DNA of 64,000 bases from Candidatus Hydrogenedens sp. (GTDB lineage: Bacteria > Hydrogenedentota > Hydrogenedentia > Hydrogenedentales > Hydrogenedentaceae). A model generated the notes under the pieces. It was not told the origin of the DNA and searched no databases. It worked only from the letters and a program-made list of their open reading frames with translations. The DNA lies in contig DAOSBX010000002.1 in assembly GCA_035361075.1 (NCBI GenBank), positions 1 to 64,000 of the forward strand, written 5' to 3'. This document shows positions 36,665 to 46,728 of this stretch, piece by piece; position 1 is the first letter of the stretch; every line of letters begins with the position of its first letter. Made by a program: the position numbers and the translations under genes.

Positions 36665-38610
36665 CAGGTCCTTCTCCGAAAACTTTTTTCCATTTGTTGG
36701 ATTGTTAACTCAATCAAAATAGGTCTCCCATGTGGGCAGGTATAGGGTGGTTTTAAAGATTTAAATCCCTGAATTAATGCAACTCGCTCCATAGGCTCTA
36801 ATTTATCACCCGCTTTAATGGATTTTTTACATGCCTTCGTAGCTATACTCAGTAAGGATTCAAAATAGTTTTCACTCTCAAACAAGTCTCCTTGAACAAG
36901 TTCTTCTAAAATAGAAAAAATTACATCCTTTATCTTCTCTTCATCATATAAATAACAAATTGCAGATATTTGGAAAGCATTGTCACCAAACAACTCAGCC
37001 TCGATACCGATTTTTTCAAAAATTCCTAGGTTTTCTTCAAATACTTTTGTATAGTTGGTAGGAACTTCTATAATGATAGGTATGGCAAGTCTTTGTAAAG
37101 CGAGATTTTTATCTTGTAGTTCATACTTTAATTGTTCAAAGTTTAATCGTTCATGAAGTGCATGTTGGTCTATTATGAGAAGTCGTTCCTCTTCTGGTAG
37201 AACAAGATAAGAATCAAAAATCTGTAGTGGAACTTCTTCGCCAGGCTGGTAATGTGTAAATAAGGGGTAAGGATAAAGTTGTTCATTCTTTTTATCCTCT
37301 ATCCCAGTCTCTATTGGAAGTGAAGAAGATTCCTTTGTTGTGGATGAACTTCCTGATTTTTCGGGTACATCAAGATGTTGTTTTCTTAAGGTATCAGGTT
37401 CTTTATCGGTAGTTGACATGAAAGATATTTTTGTTGATGTTTGTTCAATCTCTTTTTTAATATTTATCTGTTCAAATAAAGGCGTATTAATATCTATTTG
37501 TTCTTTTTCGATATTATCTAAATATTTATCGCTATGTATCTGTTTGTAATCGTATTTATCTGTTTTTTGTTCTGACCTTACTGCACTGATATTAGATAAA
37601 TTTGTTCGTAAAATTGATGTAATTAGTTTTGATATTACTCTTTCTTCTCTAAATTTTACTTCTTTTTTTGTAGGATGGATATTAACATCGACAAATGATG
37701 GAGGTATTGTAAAGAAGAGAATAGCTACTGGGTATCTACCTACCATAAGTAAACCCCTATATGCCTCTTCTAAACTATATTGTAACATTCGATTATAAAC
37801 AGGTCTTTGATTTACAAAAAATAACTGATGAGAACGATGAGACCTTGTTAGAGAAGGAAGACCAATGAATCCAGAAACTGAGACTTGAATATTTTCATCA
37901 TCGCTAACCGAAACATTTTGTACTTCTGGTTTTATCGGAATCATTTCCGTCAATGTGCTATTTCCCCAAAAAATTGAAAGTCTGTTTTGAACATCTAATT
38001 CTGGCGGAATATCAAAGAGAACCTTTTCATTATGGATTAGTTTAAAACCAATATTTTTATGTGCTAATGCATATTTTTGAATGACATCAATGCAATGACT
38101 TAACTCTGTAGTAAATCCTTTTAAAAATTTTAATCTTACGGGAGTATTAAAAAAGAGACGATTTACTGTAATTTTAGTACCAACAGGACATCCAACAGAA
38201 GAAACTGATTTTAAGATACCCCCATGAATAACAATTTGAGTTCCAGTTTCGTCCTGTGCCCTCCTTGTGATAAGAGCAAATTGTGACACAGCAGAAATAC
38301 TGCTAAGTGCTTCGCCTCGGAATCCAAAGGTTGATATTCTTTCAAGATCCTTTTCAGTTTTTATCTTGCTTGTTGCATGACGTTCAATAGCGAGCAAAGC
38401 GTTTTGTTCCGACATCCCAATACCATCATCTATAACCTCAATTAAACGCAGACCAGAGGCTGTTAAACGAACTACAATCCTTTTTGCTTTTGCGTCAATA
38501 CTATTTTCGACCAACTCTTTTACTACCGATGCAGGCCGTTCTACAACTTCACCAGCGGCAATTTTGTTAGTAATGTCCTCAGGCAATATTCGTATTTTAG
38601 GTTCTTCCAT
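36664..38610 (-). CDS. mutL: DNA mismatch repair protein MutL (endonuclease type)
   Basis: The N-terminal GHKL ATPase includes IAAGEVVERPASVVKELVENSIDA and the TFGFRGEALSSI lid. The C-terminal domain has the endonuclease motif DQHALHERLNFE beginning at D481 (DQHA-x2-E-x4-E), ACKKSIKAGDKL and CPHGRP, so this MutL nicks DNA itself, as expected in bacteria without MutH. The central linker (about 335-445) is Ser/Lys/Glu-rich and disordered. mutS is not in the window. The gene is followed by miaA with one base overlapping. Confidence 0.95.
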   Translation of the reverse strand: MEEPKIRILPEDITNKIAAGEVVERPASVVKELVENSIDAKAKRIVVRLTASGLRLIEVIDDGIGMSEQNALLAIERHATSKIKTEKDLERISTFGFRGEALSSISAVSQFALITRRAQDETGTQIVIHGGILKSVSSVGCPVGTKITVNRLFFNTPVRLKFLKGFTTELSHCIDVIQKYALAHKNIGFKLIHNEKVLFDIPPELDVQNRLSIFWGNSTLTEMIPIKPEVQNVSVSDDENIQVSVSGFIGLPSLTRSHRSHQLFFVNQRPVYNRMLQYSLEEAYRGLLMVGRYPVAILFFTIPPSFVDVNIHPTKKEVKFREERVISKLITSILRTNLSNISAVRSEQKTDKYDYKQIHSDKYLDNIEKEQIDINTPLFEQINIKKEIEQTSTKISFMSTTDKEPDTLRKQHLDVPEKSGSSSTTKESSSLPIETGIEDKKNEQLYPYPLFTHYQPGEEVPLQIFDSYLVLPEEERLLIIDQHALHERLNFEQLKYELQDKNLALQRLAIPIIIEVPTNYTKVFEENLGIFEKIGIEAELFGDNAFQISAICYLYDEEKIKDVIFSILEELVQGDLFESENYFESLLSIATKACKKSIKAGDKLEPMERVALIQGFKSLKPPYTCPHGRPILIELTIQQMEKSFRRRT

Positions 38611-38696
38611 AAATTACTGAACCTTTAATAAAAAAATATGAAACGGGATTAAAATAACTTAGTTATATTTTACAAAAAAAACGATAAATGAAAATA

Positions 38697-39539
38697 TTAT
38701 TTCTTCTTTTTTTGTTTTTGTGAAGTTGTTACCGCAGACGTTTGTTGAATTTTGTGGTAGGTTCTAATACCCCAAAAGAGAATAACACCTAATAATATTT
38801 CAAAAAAACAAAATACTTGTTGGTCACTAAAAATCCCAAGCCCTAATTCTGTTGGGTTATGGTCTCCTCGAAAGAATTCATTTATAAAACGCATAAGTCC
38901 GTGTAGGAAAAAATATACGGGGATTGTAAATCCTGTAAATGGATTCCATGCTTCGCGAAGATAAATCAACAGTAAACATAAAAAAACAAGTCCAAAAAAT
39001 GCATATAATTGAGTTGGATGTACAGGTAATGACCAACCATTATTTCCTGGGTAAGACTGAAATACAGGAGACCCATTTGGAAAAGAAATAGCACAGGGAA
39101 GATTCGAAGGTTTACCATAACAGCAACCGTTAAAAAAACAACCAATTCTACCGATACCCTGACCTAAAGCTAAATAAGGTACTGCACAATCTGAGATGAG
39201 AAGAAATGATATTTTGCGTCGTCGCATTGCCCAAACAACATATGCAAAAGCAAAAGGCAATGCCCCTTGAAATACAAGTCCACCTTGCCAGATTGCAATC
39301 CAGCCTATGGGGTCAGTCCATGAATATTCATATGGGAACATAAGGATATGAAAAAAACGTGAACCCAATATTCCAGCTAAAAGTGTAAATATTGCCTCAT
39401 TCTGAACAACTTCAGGATTTATCCCTCGTTTTTGTGCATCTCTCTGTGTGAGATATAAGGAAAGTAAAAATGCAATTGCAATAAACAGCCCATAACTATG
39501 GATTTTAAACCATCCAATTTCTAAAATTGTAGGATACAT
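38697..39539 (-). CDS. lgt: prolipoprotein diacylglyceryl transferase
   Basis: Inner-membrane enzyme that transfers diacylglyceryl from phosphatidylglycerol to the lipobox cysteine of prolipoproteins. The Lgt signature GQGIGRIGCFFNGCCYG is intact, with HPTQLY and FIPVYFFLHGLMRFINEFFRGD-like segments including the essential Arg. About seven hydrophobic helices. It lies 19 bases after the zinc-finger gene. The C-terminus ends in a short polylysine tail. Confidence 0.95.
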   Translation of the reverse strand: MYPTILEIGWFKIHSYGLFIAIAFLLSLYLTQRDAQKRGINPEVVQNEAIFTLLAGILGSRFFHILMFPYEYSWTDPIGWIAIWQGGLVFQGALPFAFAYVVWAMRRRKISFLLISDCAVPYLALGQGIGRIGCFFNGCCYGKPSNLPCAISFPNGSPVFQSYPGNNGWSLPVHPTQLYAFFGLVFLCLLLIYLREAWNPFTGFTIPVYFFLHGLMRFINEFFRGDHNPTELGLGIFSDQQVFCFFEILLGVILFWGIRTYHKIQQTSAVTTSQKQKKKK

Positions 39540-39558
39540 AGGTTTTATATTTCATAGA

Positions 39559-39963
39559 TTAGTATGTTGTGTCCTGTTGTTTTTCATACTCACTTTGACA
39601 TTGAATGCAATATCTTGCATGTGGGATAGCTTCTAATCTCTTTCGCGGAATTGGTTTCTTACACATTTCACAAATTCCAAATGAACCACTCTTTATTCGT
39701 TCTATCGCCTCATCAATTTCCTGAATAATTTGGGATTCCTCACTTGCTAAAGATAAAGCGACTTGAATATCAAAAGCATCTGTCCCTGTTTCTGCATAGT
39801 CAGATATATCTTCACCTATTCCAGAATTATGCTCTGCTAAATTTGAGGTGTCTAAATTCATAAGGTTTCCGATTATTTTCTTTCTTTCTTCTACTAATAA
39901 AGATTCAAAATATTTATAATCTTTTTTGGAAATTTCTTTATTTATAGTAGCCTTTTTTTTCAT
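39559..39963 (-). CDS. DksA/TraR family zinc-finger protein
   Basis: A 134-residue protein with a coiled-coil N-terminal half, an acidic Asp-rich turn (DISDYAETGTDAFD) like the DksA coiled-coil tip region, and a C-terminal zinc finger CEMCKKPIPRKRLEAIPHARYCIQC (C-x2-C-x17-C-x2-C). DksA-type proteins enter the RNA polymerase secondary channel and tune transcription with ppGpp; TraR-type relatives act similarly. The exact role here is inferred. It lies between tex and lgt. Confidence 0.88.
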   Translation of the reverse strand: MKKKATINKEISKKDYKYFESLLVEERKKIIGNLMNLDTSNLAEHNSGIGEDISDYAETGTDAFDIQVALSLASEESQIIQEIDEAIERIKSGSFGICEMCKKPIPRKRLEAIPHARYCIQCQSEYEKQQDTTY

Positions 39964-40000
39964 GAATAGATTCTCCTTTTCTATAATTTTGAAATAATAG

Positions 40001-42421
40001 TTATGACTGTAATTTATTTTTTAATGCAGCCAATTGTTCTGCTAATTGGGTATTTACGAGTTGGTCTTCACGTGATGGAGTTGTTTTCTTTACATCTCGT
40101 TCACTATCTGTTCTTGGTGGTTTAGATGGCTTACGGAATTTTTCACTTCTTTGTTTATCCGTTTCCGAACTATATTTTTGTGATGTATCTGATATAGGTT
40201 GTCCTTCAATTGATTCTTTTTTCCCTCTTTCTTTTGAAAATTCTTTCTTCTTTTCAGGCCGTTCTGGAAAATAAGGGATTAAATTTACTTTATGATTATC
40301 AAAGTCAATCGATTCTATATTTACTTTTAGGAAATCGCCAATGCGTTTGGAAAAAAGTTTTCGTTTGACAACACGATTAATAGATGGATTGTTTCGTAAA
40401 TGTATAACAGCATCAATTTGAATTCCGATATCCACAACAACAATGTTACTCAATGTCTTTTTTATAATTCCCTCTGTCTGCATACCAACCTTCAAATCAG
40501 ATACCTTATATATACCCTCCATATATCTTGGAAATACAAAATTACCTCTGGGGTCATGCCCTGGGCTTTTAAGTTCTTTCATAATAATTTTGATGGCATG
40601 TTTCCCTAATACTTTCTTTTCTTCTAAAAGTTTGACCAAGGCTTTAAGATTTTTAAAAGAACGAAACAGATTCGGTATCTCTATATTTAACTCTTTGGCA
40701 CATGTCTCTATCGCTTCATACCACTGGGGATGAATACGTGTTTTGTCCAATGGATTATCTCCATCTTTAATATATAGGAAACCTGCACATTGATTATAAG
40801 TATGTTCATTTATTCCGTTGACATCGAGAAGTTCTTTTCGATTCTTAAATCCCCCCTTTGAATTTCGTGATTCAATTATATTTTGGGCTATCTCTGCTCT
40901 AATTCCTGCTATATGTTTTAATTCGTTAACATCTGCCTGATTTAGGTCAACACCAATCATGTTCATGCAATGGTCTATGACCTGGTTTGTAACAGAATTG
41001 AAACGTCTTTCATTAATTTCTTTATGAAGTATTCCTTCTGGAAGGTTTGCATAAGGAAGTCTAATCAACTCTTTTAGTGGTGAATTGAAATATCTTGCAA
41101 GATAATAGGCTTCCCGTATTTTCTCACTGTAATTTGGAAACTCTGATTCGCCAAATTTAGAACGTGCGAAACTACGAGCATATCGTTGTTCATATGTAAC
41201 AAAGCGGACTCTCGGATTTGTGTAATGGGAGGTTAATTCTCCAACAAACTGGAATGCATCATCAACACCAGCACCATTACCGATAACAATATGACGTATT
41301 CTATAGCGGTCTATAAAATTACGAATAATCTCTTTGGCTTGTTCAACTTCATTCCGTGGAGGCATTGGGAAAATATGAACACCTTCTAATAGATGCCCAT
41401 CTTTATCAACAACACAAACTGCCCATTCTTCTTCAATGCCAGGAACTAATGAAAGCATAACCTCTAAATTGGCAGGAGGAAACATCAATATATTTTTCAA
41501 ATCATCACGCATTTCATTGACAAACTGATGCTCGATATCCTCTTTTAACTCCATAAATACACGATTTTCACATACGGTTTTTAACTGTTTTCGATACGCA
41601 TCCTGTACACTTAATTGAATATAAGGTTCAAAAATACTTCCTCTTTCTTTAACATACACTTTGAGTAATTCTTCAATTGCCTCATTTTCATCAATCTCAA
41701 TACTAAGTTTTAAGAATCCTAACCTCATGCCCCTGAGTATTTGAAGGAATCTTACAGAACTTATTTTACGTATAGGTTCCGAATGGTTATAGAATTGTTC
41801 AAACTGGGTCTTTTGATTTTGTGCAGTTTTGGTAGATGTTGATACTAAAATGCCTTTTTTCCAGAAAAGGTCCTTAATTATTTTCCTCGCTTGGTAATCT
41901 TGTTCAATACGTTCTGATAGAATCGTAATTGCACCTAAAAGGGCTTCTTCTGGAGTACTTACCATTTTAGAAGGGTTAACAAACGACTCTGCAGTTACTT
42001 CAAGGGGTTGAGTTATAGGTAATTGTTGCCATATAAAATCGGCGAGTTCTTGTAAGCCTTGCTGTATAGGCTTTTGTGAACGACCTTTACTTTTCTTCTT
42101 TAATGGTAGTAATAAATCATCAAGAAGAGCAGAATCTGCTGTTTTGTCTATAAGCGACTTCAACTCGTCTGTTAGAAAGCCATTTTTTTGTAGTTGGCTT
42201 ATTGTTACTGCCTTTTTATTTTCAAGGTCAACAAATTTTTTGTACTTATCTACAATGTGAACGAGAAAGTTCCAATTATCAATACCGATTTCGTCTCTAC
42301 GGTAATGATAAATATACTCAAGGTGATACCCTTGATTTATAAGGTTTATTAAGGACTCAATTTTTTCTCTGTTAAAATTAATTCGTTCAGTAAATCTTTG
42401 AATTTGTTCCTGTGTTAACAT
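40001..42421 (-). CDS. tex: Tex family RNA-binding transcription accessory protein
   Basis: An 806-residue protein with the Tex layout: N-terminal helix-turn-helix region, YqgF-like RNase H fold (about 320-460, with the VCVVDKDGHL and IVIGNGAG segments), helix-hairpin-helix (GVDLNQADVNELKHIAGI and following GINEHTY), and an S1 RNA-binding domain near 650-720 (VGMQTEGIIKKTLSN). The last 80 residues are charged and disordered, which explains the length above the usual 720-780. Tex is thought to bind nucleic acid during transcription. Confidence 0.85.
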   Translation of the reverse strand: MLTQEQIQRFTERINFNREKIESLINLINQGYHLEYIYHYRRDEIGIDNWNFLVHIVDKYKKFVDLENKKAVTISQLQKNGFLTDELKSLIDKTADSALLDDLLLPLKKKSKGRSQKPIQQGLQELADFIWQQLPITQPLEVTAESFVNPSKMVSTPEEALLGAITILSERIEQDYQARKIIKDLFWKKGILVSTSTKTAQNQKTQFEQFYNHSEPIRKISSVRFLQILRGMRLGFLKLSIEIDENEAIEELLKVYVKERGSIFEPYIQLSVQDAYRKQLKTVCENRVFMELKEDIEHQFVNEMRDDLKNILMFPPANLEVMLSLVPGIEEEWAVCVVDKDGHLLEGVHIFPMPPRNEVEQAKEIIRNFIDRYRIRHIVIGNGAGVDDAFQFVGELTSHYTNPRVRFVTYEQRYARSFARSKFGESEFPNYSEKIREAYYLARYFNSPLKELIRLPYANLPEGILHKEINERRFNSVTNQVIDHCMNMIGVDLNQADVNELKHIAGIRAEIAQNIIESRNSKGGFKNRKELLDVNGINEHTYNQCAGFLYIKDGDNPLDKTRIHPQWYEAIETCAKELNIEIPNLFRSFKNLKALVKLLEEKKVLGKHAIKIIMKELKSPGHDPRGNFVFPRYMEGIYKVSDLKVGMQTEGIIKKTLSNIVVVDIGIQIDAVIHLRNNPSINRVVKRKLFSKRIGDFLKVNIESIDFDNHKVNLIPYFPERPEKKKEFSKERGKKESIEGQPISDTSQKYSSETDKQRSEKFRKPSKPPRTDSERDVKKTTPSREDQLVNTQLAEQLAALKNKLQS

Positions 42422-42520
42422 ATCCTCTTACACCTCTTAAAAAATTTTATTATCTAATTCTTTAATTTTTTAGGTTAAAAGTTAAAGAAATATTTCAAAA
42501 TAAGATATATATCCTACCAA

Positions 42521-44674
42521 TCATGACATATAAATCTCAAAACAAATATCACTTCCTTGATGTATAAAATTGAGGTAAACAATCTTATTTTCTTCATCAT
42601 AACGGCTTTCAAACTCCAAAGGCTCCTTTGTCTTTATCGATGTAGGGACTTTGTCAGAATAAATAAGGACTTTTCCAGGAATGTTTTTCGCCCCTCTTAT
42701 GGTAAAACGAATGGAATCCTTGTTAATGATTTTCTCTCGTATGCGTCCTGCGGACAGTAATATATCAGGTCGTTGAAGTCTTTTTAGAGCATAGTTTAGG
42801 TCATATAAAAGTGCCCTTTGGTTCGGAGATAAAGTAATATCTTTTTCTACTCTTAAGGCTGGATTAAAAAGATTAATAAACGTGCCATTGACAGTGTATG
42901 AAGATGTTATTAAAGATTCGTCTTGAACAGAGCATATATGATATAGACCCCGTCTTAAATGCATATAGTTTTTATATTCTATCTCCATATTTAAGAGACT
43001 TGCCATATCCTTAACCCAATTAAGTATTATTTCACATCCACTTTTTTCACGACTTAACAGTGTTGGACTTTCACGAATCCACCATAAATATCCCTTTCCT
43101 ATAGTTATAGGTTTTTTCATCGTTTCATTATCAATTCCACATATTTTTATTAGATGGTCAATAGGTGACTGAAATCCTTCAGATTTCCACCACATATTTA
43201 AATCATTATAGGGGTCAGATTTATCATCTATAATAAGTAAACCACCACCGTTGTATATCCAATCCTTTATTTTACTATGGTATTCTTTATTTAATGGTTT
43301 TTGTCCTTCATAGGTTAAGATGAGTAATTTTATATCTTCAAGAGGATTATATGTAATTAGGTGTTCCATTTGAACAATTTTTACAGGAATACCGTTTTTT
43401 ATTAATGGGGTTGTAATTCCAAAAAAGTTATTCAATTGAGGATTGCTCGGATTAGGCTCGGCTCGTTGGAACATTAATGTGTCAGATACCATTACGCCAA
43501 TAGGATAATTCTTGGAAACCCACTCAATATCTGATTGTTTCATGTCATTTAATGCAGTAATAACTGCCAATAATTCGGAACCATATTCAGGAATAATATT
43601 TATTTTTGTTTCTTTGTCTTCCTTAGATTTGGAATATTTTCCCATAAATATTCTCTCAGGCCATGGCATAACCTCAAATGTAGATACTTCTGGAAAGAAT
43701 AATGAGGCTAAAACAGTACTTTCATAATTAAAACGGTAATCATCCCAGTCGTAATTTGGATTATCCTCAATAGGGTCTGCAAGGAAAATTAGATGTTTCT
43801 TAGCAGGTAATACCATGCCGACCATTTGTGCATATTCCAAATATGCCGTTTCAAAAGTTCTCTCTTTCGATACTCCTTGATAATAATGTCTTGTTCTGGC
43901 AGTGCCTGTCCAGACCTGTGCAATAATTCCATCACAATTATCCATACTGGTTAGCATAGATTCTGGACTAACAATTCTCCATTGTGCATAATTGATTAAC
44001 GAATGTGTTGGAACGTAACAACCTAAATCGAAGTTATGTTCTTTTGAATAACGTTTTGCAAATTGGAAAACCTCAGTTAGAGCATTAGAATAAAGTTTGT
44101 ATTTGAGAAGACTTGCTTTGTATTGAGTATCAATAGATTCATTTGGTGGTTTCCATGGTTCACCATAATGTTTTTCCCAAAGATTTTTAAATGCATCACT
44201 CCATCCTGTAACTGCCCAAAACTCGGGTTCCTCAAGATAAATGCTTTCAACTTTGTAATTGAGTGGTGGAACCAATACCTGTTTTATATATTCTACATAA
44301 TTATCTGTTGGAACATTATAACCTACCGTTTTGCTATTCCCATGCATCCATATCTTACCTGTTTTATCTGTTTGTATCTCCTCTTTTTTAAGCCCCTGGT
44401 CTGTGAGATAGTAACTTCCGTAATTTCCCCATGAAATGCCTGTCATATATGCAACTCGATAACCTTCATGTTTCCAACTTTCTATTCTCTCTCCTAAATT
44501 CTCTGATGTTCCATATACAATAGCCACATCAGAACCAATATCAGTCATTGGATTAAAACTTTGTGAAGTCTGAAAACATGTCCGAAAATCATAATATTTA
44601 TTTGTTTGTGAATTTGGATTTATTACATCGTGTTGAGTTAATAGAAAAGATGTAAAACATAAAAAGATTAACAT
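42521..44674 (-). CDS. secreted glycoside-hydrolase-like protein
   Basis: A 717-residue protein with a short signal peptide (residues 1-13) and a clear ribosome binding site (AAGGA 6-7 bases before the ATG). Residues about 30-370 look like a TIM barrel of the clan GH-A type, including YLEEPEFWAVTGW, in which the Glu of EEPE could be a catalytic acid. Residues about 420-540 resemble a glutamine-amidotransferase-like or beta-galactosidase trimerisation fold (GGGLLIIDD), and the last part is beta-rich. No named family is recognised with certainty. It is divergent from the sensor gene, 71 bases apart, so the sensor might regulate it (inference). Confidence 0.5.
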   Translation of the reverse strand: MLIFLCFTSFLLTQHDVINPNSQTNKYYDFRTCFQTSQSFNPMTDIGSDVAIVYGTSENLGERIESWKHEGYRVAYMTGISWGNYGSYYLTDQGLKKEEIQTDKTGKIWMHGNSKTVGYNVPTDNYVEYIKQVLVPPLNYKVESIYLEEPEFWAVTGWSDAFKNLWEKHYGEPWKPPNESIDTQYKASLLKYKLYSNALTEVFQFAKRYSKEHNFDLGCYVPTHSLINYAQWRIVSPESMLTSMDNCDGIIAQVWTGTARTRHYYQGVSKERTFETAYLEYAQMVGMVLPAKKHLIFLADPIEDNPNYDWDDYRFNYESTVLASLFFPEVSTFEVMPWPERIFMGKYSKSKEDKETKINIIPEYGSELLAVITALNDMKQSDIEWVSKNYPIGVMVSDTLMFQRAEPNPSNPQLNNFFGITTPLIKNGIPVKIVQMEHLITYNPLEDIKLLILTYEGQKPLNKEYHSKIKDWIYNGGGLLIIDDKSDPYNDLNMWWKSEGFQSPIDHLIKICGIDNETMKKPITIGKGYLWWIRESPTLLSREKSGCEIILNWVKDMASLLNMEIEYKNYMHLRRGLYHICSVQDESLITSSYTVNGTFINLFNPALRVEKDITLSPNQRALLYDLNYALKRLQRPDILLSAGRIREKIINKDSIRFTIRGAKNIPGKVLIYSDKVPTSIKTKEPLEFESRYDEENKIVYLNFIHQGSDICFEIYMS

Positions 44675-44745
44675 AAATTTTCCTTTTTATATAAATTTTT
44701 ATTTAATATATATGATTATGAACTAAAAAGGAAAAAACAAATTTT

Positions 44746-46701
44746 ATGATTCGTATTAGAACACTTGTATTTATAATCTTATTGATCCAGTTGTTGGTGG
44801 TTATTATTGCCTTTTTTGAGAAGTGGCAAAGTGACATAAAAATACTACATAAAGAAAACATAGATATATATGTTACAAGTAATTATAAAATGACAGAGGT
44901 TTATGTTAATAAAGCGAATGATACAATTTGTTCTATTATCGAAATGATACAGTCGACACTTGAAAAAAAGAGTTTAACCACAACAGATAGAGTATTACTT
45001 AACCTTTTTTTTATTCCTATATTAAATAAAAATAAATTTATAAAAAAAATAGAAGTAGTTCTACCAAATAAATATGAATATCAAATCATAAATACAACAT
45101 CTGGATGGCAAACAATATCACAAACCTCAGGTGAAAAAGGATTTGTTCGAAAAAAAGCAGAATGGACAGAAGATGGCATGCAAATGTTGGAAGAGGTAAG
45201 TGAAGAAGTGTCTGCTGAACAATCTATGACAAACACAGAGTGGTATAAAGAAGCAGTTTCATTGTGTCTGCAACAACATAATAAGAACAGGAAAGGTGTA
45301 CCAAAAATATGGATTACAAAACCAGAGGTGAACGAAAATGGAAATGCATACCGTTCTTTTATCGCATTGGCAGTTGGATATGAAGATGCACCATTTTCTG
45401 TAGTTTCTTTAGAAATGGAATGGTCGTGGTTGCAAAATACAGTTACTGACATCTATAGAGATTTTTATATCCATACATACATCATTAAAGATAACACAGT
45501 TCTTTGTAAATTAGGGATGGAAAACATCTCTAATCGAGAAATATCACAATTTTCTATGTTTAACAATCTTCCACAAGAAATAAAAGACATAGTTCAAGCA
45601 AGAAAAGAAGAAAAAGGAATTTATTCTCTGACAGAGCAAAATAACATAGTAATAGCAAAAGATTTTAGGATTCTTTATGATTACCCAATGTTATTTATAT
45701 TTTCTATCCCTTACCCCAAAATGTCATTTAATCCTATTTTGGATTTAAATATTTGGATGGTTATTTTGTTATGTGTTTTTGTATTTTTTATATTAACTAT
45801 AGTTGCAAATAAGATGATAAATAAACCATTAACCATAATATCAGAATGGTTAGAGAATCCAAATATTACCAATGAAAAACCAGCAATTAGATTTAAAATA
45901 TTTGAATTTAATAACTTAATGAATAAAATCCATGCCATTTTGTATTTCTGGAAAACATGGGCAGAAACTTATGAGGAAAATAAATCTCCAGAAACTTCTA
46001 TGTATAAAGGGGAACAAAATGAATTTGCCTTACAATCTTTAGAGGAAAAACAAAGAAAAGACATATTGATATTTTCAAATGAGGGAAGAGGAGGAATTGC
46101 AATTGAATCAGTTCAAAGTTTATATAGAGAAAATATTCGTTTACAACGTCATATTGAATTAGTAAATCAATATTATCAGCAAAGATTAGAATTACAAAAT
46201 AAAGAGCGTATGAGAATAGAAGGGCAACTTCTTGCAATAAAAGATGTGTTAAGAATTGTATCCCAAATAGAAACATCACCCGATGAAAAAATAAAAAATG
46301 TATTAGATATTTTACTTCGAACATTATCTATTACAGGCGTAGGTATTTGGAAAATAGACAAAAATGGTACTATTATCCCCGAGTATTTATGCCCTTCTAT
46401 TTCTGTTGTCCCATGTAATTATGATGATTGTAAATATCTAATAGAACAACTCGAATGGTTAGAATGTATCTCTATACGTTCCGCATCCCAAGATTATCGC
46501 TCTCAAGCATGGTCTAAAATATTAAATGCAGAATCAATAATGTTTGTTCCAATAAACAAGGGAGATAACTCAACGTTTGTAAAAATTATTTTGGTATTTG
46601 ACACGAGAGAAAGAAATTGGGAAAAGAATGATGAATTATTTGTTATCACAATTTCCAATTTAATTAGTAAAATGGAAGAAAGGGAAGATAAAAAAGAATA
46701 A
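44746..46701 (+). CDS. orphan membrane sensor with extracytoplasmic domain and C-terminal GAF
   Basis: A 651-residue protein. One membrane helix (5-23), a roughly 300-residue extracytoplasmic region that resembles a dCache-type sensor (RSFIALAVGYEDAPFSVVSLEME), a second helix near 333-353 followed by a HAMP-like helix (NKPLTIISEWLEN), a coiled coil (about 440-495), and a GAF-like domain (about 500-640, IETSPDEKIKNVLDILLRTLSITGVGIWKI). No histidine kinase, GGDEF, PP2C or methyl-accepting domain follows, so the output is unclear. It is followed by the purine permease gene 27 bases later. Confidence 0.65.
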   Translation: MIRIRTLVFIILLIQLLVVIIAFFEKWQSDIKILHKENIDIYVTSNYKMTEVYVNKANDTICSIIEMIQSTLEKKSLTTTDRVLLNLFFIPILNKNKFIKKIEVVLPNKYEYQIINTTSGWQTISQTSGEKGFVRKKAEWTEDGMQMLEEVSEEVSAEQSMTNTEWYKEAVSLCLQQHNKNRKGVPKIWITKPEVNENGNAYRSFIALAVGYEDAPFSVVSLEMEWSWLQNTVTDIYRDFYIHTYIIKDNTVLCKLGMENISNREISQFSMFNNLPQEIKDIVQARKEEKGIYSLTEQNNIVIAKDFRILYDYPMLFIFSIPYPKMSFNPILDLNIWMVILLCVFVFFILTIVANKMINKPLTIISEWLENPNITNEKPAIRFKIFEFNNLMNKIHAILYFWKTWAETYEENKSPETSMYKGEQNEFALQSLEEKQRKDILIFSNEGRGGIAIESVQSLYRENIRLQRHIELVNQYYQQRLELQNKERMRIEGQLLAIKDVLRIVSQIETSPDEKIKNVLDILLRTLSITGVGIWKIDKNGTIIPEYLCPSISVVPCNYDDCKYLIEQLEWLECISIRSASQDYRSQAWSKILNAESIMFVPINKGDNSTFVKIILVFDTRERNWEKNDELFVITISNLISKMEEREDKKE

Positions 46702-46728
46702 ACAAAATTAAAGGTAAAGGAAAATAAA

